DNA from: Spirochaetaceae bacterium
Lineage (GTDB): Bacteria > Spirochaetota > Spirochaetia > SZUA-6 > RPPD01
DNA length: 8,814 nucleotides
Assembly: GCA_003818675.1 (NCBI GenBank)
Contig: RPPD01000059.1
Span: 1 to 8,814 of the forward strand
Direction of reading: 5' to 3'
The position numbers and the translations under genes were made by a program. Below, piece after piece: positions 1 through 5,908 of this stretch (within the stretch, counting starts at the first letter, position 1; each line of letters begins with the position of its first letter). The notes under the pieces are model-generated. The model was not told where the DNA came from and did not search any database. It saw only the letters and a list, made by a program, of their open reading frames with translations.

Positions 1-921
1 CGGCCGCCTCGCGTAGACCTTTTCCCATTGGTCAACTGCCAGTTCAAAGCGCCTTGTTTTTTCATAGCATACACCCAGAAAATAACGGGCGTAGATTATC
101 TCGGATTTTGTATCATCAGCTGTGAGCCTTATGGCACGCTCAAACTCGGATATGGAGCTTTCGTAGTTGCCAGTGCTCATATAGCATGTGCCGCGCTCAA
201 CCAGCACCTTGTTTTTTAGCTCGGGATCTTTTTCAGCTTTTTCATAATGGATGAGCGCGCCTACGTAGTCATGGCCCTCGCGCATGAGTTTGCCGAGGTA
301 AAAAAATGCCTGGGCATTTTCAGGATCATTGCGGACCGCCTTTTCAAGGGCCATGCGTGCTTCCAGGGGTTTCTTGTCCCTGTAGTAGATGCGGCCCAGC
401 TTGAAGTATGCCTCCGCGAAATTGCGGTCCAGCTCCACGGTTTTCTGGAAATAAGCAGATGCGCGGTCATTGCGGCCACGGTCTTCAAAGAGCTCACCTG
501 CGTGGAAATAGTGTTCCGCGACTCCAGGCTCTGCCTTTATAAGCAAAAGGTATTCCTTGAGTGCTTCCTCCATCTGTTCAAACTGGACATAGAGTTTTGC
601 AATCTGGCGGCGGAACTCGAACTCCTTGCACAAGCCGGAGAATGACCCCAGGGTATTTACTGTCTTGTATTCCATGAGTGCAAGTTCAGGCTTGTCCGCT
701 TCAAGAAATGCCCTGCCCAGAAGATAGTGGGCATCACCATTGCGAGGGTCCTTGGCTATTATCTGTTTGGCAGCGCGAATGGCCTGGTTGATCTTTCCGG
801 TTTTGATCAAACTGACAATGGCTGTGACCTTGCGGGGACTTAACGCGAACTTCAGCACGAAGAATAACAGGGGTATGAGTATGGCGGCTATGACAACAAG
901 TAGAATAATCAGTTGTTCCAC
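1..921 (-). CDS. Membrane-anchored TPR protein, 3' end cut off by window edge
   Basis: The frame is open from a GTG at 921 to the window edge, giving 307 visible residues. An in-frame TGA lies 24 bases upstream of the GTG, and an AGGGAA ribosome site sits just before it, so the start is well supported. Residues 2-27 form one long hydrophobic helix with few charges (EQLIILLVVIAAILIPLLFF and on), followed by SPRK. This suggests a signal anchor with the rest of the chain in either the periplasm or the cytoplasm. From about residue 32 the chain is a run of TPR helix pairs: 32-62, 64-90, 103-134, 136-167, 169-201, 203-233, 237-267 and 276-307. Several carry the A-x-x-x-L/Y-x-x-A-(I/V)-x-x-(D/N)-P signature, for example in 'YFKLGRIYY' and 'AVRNDPENAQ'. 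TPRs bind protein partners; no catalytic domain is visible, but the C terminus is missing. It is divergent from the plus-strand TPR operon, so shared control is likely. LapB-like assembly factors also have an N-terminal anchor plus TPRs, but the diagnostic rubredoxin tail cannot be checked here. Confidence 0.88.
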   Translation of the reverse strand, partial: MEQLIILLVVIAAILIPLLFFVLKFALSPRKVTAIVSLIKTGKINQAIRAAKQIIAKDPRNGDAHYLLGRAFLEADKPELALMEYKTVNTLGSFSGLCKEFEFRRQIAKLYVQFEQMEEALKEYLLLIKAEPGVAEHYFHAGELFEDRGRNDRASAYFQKTVELDRNFAEAYFKLGRIYYRDKKPLEARMALEKAVRNDPENAQAFFYLGKLMREGHDYVGALIHYEKAEKDPELKNKVLVERGTCYMSTGNYESSISEFERAIRLTADDTKSEIIYARYFLGVCYEKTRRFELAVDQWEKVYARRP

Positions 922-940
922 TACAGTTTCCCTGCATCAA

Positions 941-969
941 AGAGTACTTGTTTTGGCCCTGTATGTCAA
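941..969 (-). promoter_or_regulatory. Candidate sigma-70 promoter for the minus-strand TPR gene
   Basis: On the minus strand a perfect TTGACA -35 box (969-964) is followed, after 17 bases, by TACTCT (946-941), which matches the -10 consensus at three of six positions. Transcription would begin near 934, just ahead of the AGGGAA ribosome site and the GTG at 921. The -35 box is strong and the -10 box is weak. Confidence 0.4.
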
Positions 970-1018
970 ATAATTGTGTTTTTTTATGGCTAAAAGTGCC
1001 GATGGAGAATAAGTAGCC

Positions 1019-1047
1019 TTGTAAAATGCAATAAACAGGGATACATT
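1019..1047 (+). promoter_or_regulatory. Weak candidate promoter for the TPR/lipoprotein operon
   Basis: TTGTAA (1019-1024) and TACATT (1042-1047) are spaced by 17 bases, each matching the sigma-70 consensus at four of six positions. The predicted start near 1054 would fall inside the GGAGAGGG ribosome site (1053-1060) of the gene at 1068, giving a very short leader. This is a low-confidence call. The remainder of the 146-bp divergent spacer shows no clear operator or hairpin. Confidence 0.2.
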
Positions 1048-1067
1048 GTCATGGAGAGGGTTTTGTC

Positions 1068-1730
1068 ATGACCAAGCGTCTGATTCTGGCATTTCTGATA
1101 ATGATTTTTGCACTTTCCGCTCTTCACGCCCAGGCCACGCCAACTGCTTTTGATCTCGGTGAAAAATACTGGGTGGAGAACAAGCCGGAAGAAGCCAAGA
1201 TCCAGTTTGAAGCAGCCCTTGTCAGGGACAACCGCAATGAAAAGATTTATTACTATCTTGGAATAATCTATGAACAGCTTGCGAACAATCAAAAGGCCAT
1301 TGAGACGCTTAGAAACGGTCTGTTGGTGGCGCGTTCAATGACACACCTGTTCTATTACCATATTGGCAACAATTACTTTACGCTGAATGATTTCACACTC
1401 GCGGAAAAGAACTTCACGCTTGCCATCGGCGAGGATAGCCTTTTCCCCGGGGCGTATTTGAATCGCGCCAACTCCAGAATGAAGTTAATACAGTACAAGC
1501 CTGCGGTGGAAGACTACAAGACCTATCTCAGGTTGGATCCTGATTCGCCGCAGAGGCCCCAGATTGAGGCGCTCATTGCCTTGCTTGAAGGGGATATCGC
1601 AGCGCAGCAAGACCTCCTGAACAATGTGCTCAACTCCATTAAAAACGCGTCATCAGACACCAAGACTGAATCAGCAGGGACTCCGGAATACAAAGACACT
1701 GGAACTGAAACCATAGATATCCTGGATTAA
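1068..1730 (+). CDS. Secreted (periplasmic) TPR protein
   Basis: This 220-residue protein starts at an ATG preceded by GGAGAGGG seven bases upstream. Residues 1-23 form a signal peptide: a basic start (MTKR), a hydrophobic core (LILAFLIMIFALSAL) and an Ala-x-Ala cleavage site, probably after AQA at residue 23. There is no Cys at the cleavage site, so it is not a lipoprotein. Four TPR units follow at about 27-58, 60-92, 94-126 and 128-161; the last ends in the typical 'YLRLDPDSP'. A helical stretch at 165-192 and a polar tail rich in Thr, Asp and Glu complete the protein. The mature form is therefore a small periplasmic binding scaffold with no enzyme domain. It is the first gene of a three-gene operon, 23 bases ahead of the large anchored TPR gene. 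It probably works with that protein, but the partner and function are unknown. Confidence 0.9.
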   Translation: MTKRLILAFLIMIFALSALHAQATPTAFDLGEKYWVENKPEEAKIQFEAALVRDNRNEKIYYYLGIIYEQLANNQKAIETLRNGLLVARSMTHLFYYHIGNNYFTLNDFTLAEKNFTLAIGEDSLFPGAYLNRANSRMKLIQYKPAVEDYKTYLRLDPDSPQRPQIEALIALLEGDIAAQQDLLNNVLNSIKNASSDTKTESAGTPEYKDTGTETIDILD

Positions 1731-1753
1731 AACAACAGCAAGGACAAAACACC

Positions 1754-3616
1754 ATGAGACAAACACAACAGCCTGCAAAGACTTCCGGACAAAGAGCCGT
1801 CGGTAAAAATGCGCAAGAGAAACAGCGCGGCATAATGCCCGTCATTTTGATTGTGGCGGGTGTAATCCTCTTTCTACTGTTATTGGCGGGGACGCTTGCC
1901 CTGCTGGGGGTGTTCGGCGGCGGGGACAAGAACCGTGACAACATGCTGCGTCTCGCGCGTGATTATCTGAATAACAATGATTTTGACCGTGCCCTGGACC
2001 TCGTGGACAAGGTTCTTATGGAAAATTTTGAGGACCAGGAAGCCCAGGATCTGAAAAAAGAGATCCTGGACAGGAAGCGTGAATGGGAGCTGGCAAACAA
2101 GGGCCAGGACAACAAGACCACTTATGTGACCATAATGCCTGATGATTCAAGGATCACAGACTCATACACGCGCAGGCCGCAGATTGACATCCCCCAGAAC
2201 GTCTCGACCGCGGAACAGGAGCGGCTGCGCAAGATTCGCGATCTTTTAAACAAGGGCATTGATGATCTGGGGAACAAGCAGTATGACCAGGCGCGGAACT
2301 CTTTTGAGGATGTGCTGAAGATAGATCCCAAATCCGCAGAGGCGCACGCAAGGCTCGGCCAGACCTGGCTGGAGAAGGATCCTGCAAACAAGGACAATCT
2401 TGAGAAGGCCAAGAATTATTCCCTGCAGGCGATTGAGGAGGACCCAAAGCTCGCGCTGCCTCACTATACGCTCGCGCAGATATATGAGCAGAACAAGCAG
2501 TATGACAATGCTGAAACGGAATACAGGGAAGCCACACGACTGGATCCGCAGGACTACATGGCGCTCTACAGGCTGGGAAACATACAGTACAGGCTTGGCA
2601 AATACGCTGACGCATCCAGGTCTTATGCGAGCTGCATCAAATTAAACAGCAAGTTCCAGCCTGCGTTTTTCAACAGGGGCCTGGCGCACCAGAAGCTCGC
2701 GGAAAGGGACGCCGCCATCCAGTCATTCAACGGTTCGGTATCCCTGAAACCTGAAGACTCAAAGAGTTATTATATGCTGGGAACCCTTTACCAGGACAAG
2801 GGGGACATTTCGAGCGCTATTAATGCGTTCAAGAACGCAACTTTATATGATCCGCAGAACGCCTCGTATTTCCTGAAACTGGGTACAGCCTATATAGCGG
2901 CCAGGCGCTACAGCGAGGCAGAGACAGCGTATCTTTCCGCGCTTAAACTTGATGGCGGAAGTGCAGAAGCCAATTACAACATGGCCAAGCTCAAGATAGA
3001 CATGGGCAAGTATTCAGAGGCGCTTTCCTTTGCCGAGGCCGCTTATCTCAAGAACATGACAGTTCGTGAATATCCGTATCTGCTGGGTCTTGCGTATGAG
3101 AAACTCGGGCAGAGAGACAAGGCCATCCAGCATTACAATAAAGCAATTGAAATTGATGCCAGGTTCTCGCTTCCGCTTATCAACCTGGGCAACCTTTATG
3201 ACACGGCGGGAATGTATGATGACGCGTTGTCACTCCTCTCAAAGGCGTACAATCTTGATCCCAATTCCTACCAGGTGAACAACTCGCTGGGCAGCGTTTA
3301 CATGCATAAAAAGGTGTATACAGAGGCCATCAAGTACCTTGGCAAGGCTGTGAGCCTGCAGCCGGGTGACACAATGGCGCGCTACAACCTGGGCCTTGCA
3401 TATATGGAGTCAGGCAAGGACTTTGAGGCAAAGAAGACCTTCTCTGAGATACTTTCCATAAACGCCAATTTCTGGGACGCCTATTACCAGTACGCCCAAC
3501 TCCTCATAAAAGAGGGAGACAATGCGAATGCCAAGAAGCTATTGAATGAAATTATTGCCAAGAATCCGACATACGAGAAGCGCGCTGAGGTGGATGCGCT
3601 GTTGCGCGGCATGTAG
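1754..3616 (+). CDS. Large membrane-anchored TPR protein (about 13 repeats)
   Basis: The protein has 620 residues, and an AAGGA ribosome site (1740-1744) precedes the ATG by nine bases. Residues 1-27 are polar and basic, and residues 28-53 are a single hydrophobic helix. This fits a bitopic inner-membrane protein with a short cytoplasmic head and a long extracytoplasmic part (positive-inside rule). A degenerate TPR-like pair lies at 64-97. A low-complexity linker (about 115-155, including 'RRPQIDIPQ') leads into a continuous superhelix of about 13 TPRs from 165 to 607, in 34-residue steps near 165, 199, 235, 268, 303, 337, 371, 405, 439, 473, 507, 541 and 575. Many units show the consensus A-x-x-x-L-G-x-x-Y and end in (L/I)DP. 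The second unit carries a small insertion (DPANKDN). TPR stacks of this length act as protein-docking scaffolds. The position beside mutL recalls the Borrelia surface protein Lmp1 (BB0210), also TPR-rich and next to mutL, but orthology is not shown here. Confidence 0.92.
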   Translation: MRQTQQPAKTSGQRAVGKNAQEKQRGIMPVILIVAGVILFLLLLAGTLALLGVFGGGDKNRDNMLRLARDYLNNNDFDRALDLVDKVLMENFEDQEAQDLKKEILDRKREWELANKGQDNKTTYVTIMPDDSRITDSYTRRPQIDIPQNVSTAEQERLRKIRDLLNKGIDDLGNKQYDQARNSFEDVLKIDPKSAEAHARLGQTWLEKDPANKDNLEKAKNYSLQAIEEDPKLALPHYTLAQIYEQNKQYDNAETEYREATRLDPQDYMALYRLGNIQYRLGKYADASRSYASCIKLNSKFQPAFFNRGLAHQKLAERDAAIQSFNGSVSLKPEDSKSYYMLGTLYQDKGDISSAINAFKNATLYDPQNASYFLKLGTAYIAARRYSEAETAYLSALKLDGGSAEANYNMAKLKIDMGKYSEALSFAEAAYLKNMTVREYPYLLGLAYEKLGQRDKAIQHYNKAIEIDARFSLPLINLGNLYDTAGMYDDALSLLSKAYNLDPNSYQVNNSLGSVYMHKKVYTEAIKYLGKAVSLQPGDTMARYNLGLAYMESGKDFEAKKTFSEILSINANFWDAYYQYAQLLIKEGDNANAKKLLNEIIAKNPTYEKRAEVDALLRGM

Positions 3617-3619
3617 GCG

Positions 3620-3991
3620 ATGCGCTTTCCTGCTGCAATTCTCATCGTAATCAGCGTCTCTGTTCTCTTTGTACTTGCACAGGCTGGCTGCGCAACGCCA
3701 GAACCTGTCTCGCGGGAATTGCCTGGGCTTGTGGGTCCTGTCAATCCAGACAGGAATGTCATACTCAGGATAGCCGTAGAATTTTTAGAACTTAACCGGG
3801 TGGCTGACCAGTATGATCCTGAAAGCGCAATTGTCATATTTCGGAACTGGGAGGCGCATTATGTGGAAGTGCACCTTTACCCATGGATCGAAAGAGAAAA
3901 ACGCACTTCAATCATAAGGGTCTTTGCCATGGATGGCTATGCGGAATGGTCAAGCCAGGCCGCGGTGGACAGGCTTAAGGCAGGGCATTGA
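3620..3991 (+). CDS. Small putative lipoprotein, last gene of the TPR operon
   Basis: This 123-residue protein begins three bases after the TAG of the large TPR gene. Translation is therefore probably coupled; the only ribosome-site-like bases are the TAGG of the preceding stop. Residues 1-23 are a hydrophobic signal peptide (MRFPAAILIVISVSVLFVL) leading to AQAGC, with Cys24 as the likely lipidated residue. Gln at position -3 makes this a loose lipobox, which spirochaetes are known to tolerate. The mature part (about 100 residues) contains a Pro-rich start (CATPEPVSRELPGLVGP), then probable mixed alpha/beta structure with many aromatic residues ('NWEAHYVEVHLYPW'), and resembles no family I recognise. 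The operon position suggests that it is a membrane-tethered partner of the two TPR proteins. The lipoprotein call rests only on the N terminus. Confidence 0.8.
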   Translation: MRFPAAILIVISVSVLFVLAQAGCATPEPVSRELPGLVGPVNPDRNVILRIAVEFLELNRVADQYDPESAIVIFRNWEAHYVEVHLYPWIEREKRTSIIRVFAMDGYAEWSSQAAVDRLKAGH

Positions 3992-4022
3992 TTGCATGTT
4001 GATACATCTTTCCGGCAACTGG

Positions 4023-5729
4023 CTATAAAATACGCTGGAATCTTTTATACAGTTCTTCACGCGTGAAGGCCAAAATCACCGGCCTTCCGTGCGGGCAGAA
4101 GGGTTCTTTGAGGCCAAGCGCGGACTGTACAAGGTTTAATGCGGAGACAGGATCGAGCAGATCACCCTCCTTGACGGCTTTTCTGCAAGCGATCCTGCTT
4201 TTTATCTCCAGCGCCAAATCAGTTGCTGTTTTGGAAAGCCCCTTGAAAATATCGCAAATCGAGCTTGAGCCTGCGTCTGCAAGTTCCTCCGGCACGCACG
4301 TTATTTCGTATTTTCCGTCTTCTTTTTTATTTATTGAAAATCCCTGGTTCTCAAAAAGCAAAAGGTTTTTATCAAGAAACGCTGTGGAATCCGGTTCAAT
4401 TTCAAAGGCAATCGGCAATAGAAGTTCTGCATATCGCGGCTCGCGCAGGCTGATTTCATCAAAAATGATCCGTTCATGCGCAGCGTGCTGATCAACAAGG
4501 TAAAATGTTTCTCCCCTGGAAGCGAGGAGGAAAACCTTCCAGATCTGGCCGTAATAAATTACCCGTTGGGCGCCTGTTTTTTCAGCGTTGTATGCAATAT
4601 CGTTTAACGGCCCTGGATCAGGCGTTCCAAACATCTGAGGCTCCATGATGTCTGCTTTCTCTGGAACACGGGAATAAATTTCAAGCGGCCGAACAGTGTG
4701 ATTTTGTGCAAGATGGTTTTTGATGGCGAAGGCTATGAGGCTGTGAATTTCCGGCAAATTGCGGAACCTGGCCTCGCGCTTGGCAGGGTGAATATTGAAG
4801 TCAATGAACTGCGGATCAACTTTGATAAACACAAAGGCCTGCGGGAAAAGCCCGCCTGGAATATATCCTGTACAGGCATAAATCACTGCCTGCACAAGGC
4901 TGTATTCATTTATCCTGCGGGAATTGGCGTATATGTGGATATATTTCCTGTCACGGTTTGTCACATACGGTGGTGCGGCGACTACTGTTATGGAAAATCC
5001 CTCGCCATCTGCCTGGATTGTCTCAAGATTGGCTGGTGCTGCTGCCAGGTTATCGCCTGTGGTGAAAGCCGTATCTGAGTAAATTGCTTCTATGCGATGC
5101 GCAAGCGTATCAGGCGGCAGAAAGAGTTTGAGCTGTCCGTCCCCAAAAAGTCTGAAGCCAATTTCAGGAAAGGCCGCGGTTTTTTCAGAGAAAATGCTTT
5201 TGCAGATGGAGGCTTCTGTCTGCGGCCGCTTGAGGAACTTTTTCCTGGCAGGCATGTTGAAAAACAGGTTTGAAACATATACTGAAGTGCCTGGATTTCC
5301 CGCGTAAGCAGTTTGGGTCAGGATCTTCCCTCCCTCGACTGTGAGCATGCGTGCCTGGCTGTCAGATTTCCTGCGGCTTGTAATTTCAAGCCTGGCCGCC
5401 GCGGCAATGGACGAGAGCGCCTCGCCGCGGAACCCAAGCGAGGTTGTGCGCTCAAGGTCCTCCAGAGTTTCTATCTTGCTTGTGGCGTGCGGCAGAATGC
5501 TAAGGCCAATATCTTCCTCGGACATGCCTGTGCCATTGTCTGTGACGCGGATGCCCTTGTTTCCACCTTCCTCCAAATATACGGATATTTCTTTGGCACC
5601 AGAATCAATGGCATTGTCCAAAAGCTCGCGGACAACCGCCGCAGGTCTGTCTATCACTTCACCTGCAGCTATCCTGCGCGCAACATCTTCACGGAGTATG
5701 TGTATTTTTGGGGAATTGCCGGGTTTCAT
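4023..5729 (-). CDS. mutL: DNA mismatch repair protein MutL
   Basis: MutL is the GHKL ATPase that links MutS mismatch recognition to strand incision and removal. The positions below count from the ATG at 5729 (568 residues). The N-terminal ATPase motifs are all present: ELLDNAIDSGA (about 35-45), DNGTGM (64-69), HATSK (81-85) and TSLGFRGEALSS (96-107). The transducer domain has the DFNIHPAKREARF signature (311-323). The C-terminal dimerisation domain carries VDQHAAHERI (412-421), ACRKAVKEGD (514-523) and CPHGRP (545-550). The last set is typical of MutLs with endonuclease activity and is absent from E. coli MutL, so methyl-independent repair is likely. The second acidic residue of the DQHA(X)2E(X)4E motif is Asp rather than Glu. 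The linker is short (about 345-385). An in-frame GTG at 5747 would add six residues (MYTINC), but the ATG fits family starts better; neither has a ribosome site. The gene is convergent with the TPR operon, with a 31-bp gap and no terminator hairpin seen. Confidence 0.97.
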   Translation of the reverse strand: MKPGNSPKIHILREDVARRIAAGEVIDRPAAVVRELLDNAIDSGAKEISVYLEEGGNKGIRVTDNGTGMSEEDIGLSILPHATSKIETLEDLERTTSLGFRGEALSSIAAAARLEITSRRKSDSQARMLTVEGGKILTQTAYAGNPGTSVYVSNLFFNMPARKKFLKRPQTEASICKSIFSEKTAAFPEIGFRLFGDGQLKLFLPPDTLAHRIEAIYSDTAFTTGDNLAAAPANLETIQADGEGFSITVVAAPPYVTNRDRKYIHIYANSRRINEYSLVQAVIYACTGYIPGGLFPQAFVFIKVDPQFIDFNIHPAKREARFRNLPEIHSLIAFAIKNHLAQNHTVRPLEIYSRVPEKADIMEPQMFGTPDPGPLNDIAYNAEKTGAQRVIYYGQIWKVFLLASRGETFYLVDQHAAHERIIFDEISLREPRYAELLLPIAFEIEPDSTAFLDKNLLLFENQGFSINKKEDGKYEITCVPEELADAGSSSICDIFKGLSKTATDLALEIKSRIACRKAVKEGDLLDPVSALNLVQSALGLKEPFCPHGRPVILAFTREELYKRFQRIL

Positions 5730-5738
5730 GCAATTAAT

Positions 5739-5767
5739 GGTATACACGAATTGTCTTTGGCGTACAA
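5739..5767 (-). promoter_or_regulatory. Weak candidate promoter for mutL, implying a very short leader
   Basis: On the minus strand TTGTAC (5767-5762) and TATACC (5744-5739) are separated by 17 bases and match the consensus at three and four of six positions. The predicted start, near 5732, is only a few bases from the ATG at 5729. That would agree with the absence of a Shine-Dalgarno there. Both boxes are weak. Confidence 0.2.
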
Positions 5768-5777
5768 GGAGGGGGAA

Positions 5778-5834
5778 ATGAGGAAAGAATATTCTGATTG
5801 CAGTATCTCGCAGAAGATGCTAATATATTTCTGA
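5778..5834 (+). other. 18-codon ORF with strong Shine-Dalgarno (possible leader peptide)
   Basis: An AGGAGG at 5767-5772, five bases from an ATG, is the best ribosome site in the window. The ORF encodes MRKEYSDCSISQKMLIYF and ends in TGA at 5832-5834, 11 bases before the next ATG at 5846. It lies in the spacer between divergent mutL and the 406-residue gene. No attenuator hairpin or run of regulatory codons is visible. It could be a short leader ORF, the remnant of a displaced gene start, or chance. Whether it is translated cannot be judged from sequence alone. Confidence 0.3.
5798..5826 (+). promoter_or_regulatory. Weak candidate promoter for the 5846/5908 reading frames
   Basis: TTGCAG (5798-5803) and TAATAT (5821-5826) are spaced by 17 bases, with three and four of six consensus matches, in an AT-rich stretch. 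Transcription would begin near 5833, leaving about 13 bases before the ATG at 5846. If correct, it bypasses the 18-codon ORF. Low confidence. Confidence 0.2.
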
Positions 5835-5845
5835 CAGTGAAATAG

Positions 5846-5908
5846 ATGAAAATAATTAAATATTTGCTCTACCATGCATTTGTTATACGATTATTTCATT
5901 TCTTATAA
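5846..5908 (+). other. 20-codon hydrophobic ORF; likely displaced N terminus of the next gene
   Basis: This short frame begins MKIIKYLLYH and continues AFVIRLFHFL: a basic start and then a hydrophobic run, as in a signal anchor. It ends in TAA at 5906-5908, which overlaps the ATG of the following gene by one base (TAATG). The body frame of the following gene is open back to 5860 but has no ATG, GTG or TTG in that stretch, so the two frames overlap at 5860-5905. One missing base in that interval would fuse them into a single protein with an N-terminal membrane helix. The alternative is translational coupling of a real 20-residue peptide. No classic slippery heptamer is present, so programmed frameshifting is unlikely. 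Confidence 0.45.

Noticed and set aside
247..645. Plus-strand ORF of 132 codons
   Set aside because: Lies wholly opposite the TPR coding frame of the minus-strand gene at 1-921, has no domain features and reads as a shadow of its codon pattern.
1051..1071. Six-codon ORF (MERVLS) ending in an ATGA overlap with the secreted TPR gene
   Set aside because: It has no ribosome site of its own, and its sequence is the ribosome site of the next gene; most likely chance.
2122..2615. Minus-strand ORFs opposite the large TPR gene
   Set aside because: Repeat-driven codon bias of the TPR gene explains them, and their composition (rich in Cys, Ser and Arg) is not protein-like.
3992..4022. Bidirectional terminator between the TPR operon and mutL
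   Set aside because: The 31-bp gap has no convincing inverted repeat or T run on either strand.
5313..5834. Plus-strand ORFs of 173 and 146 codons opposite the mutL N terminus
   Set aside because: They are antisense to the strongly conserved MutL ATPase motifs and encode no recognisable protein. Only the last 18 codons, which follow a real ribosome site, were kept as a candidate.
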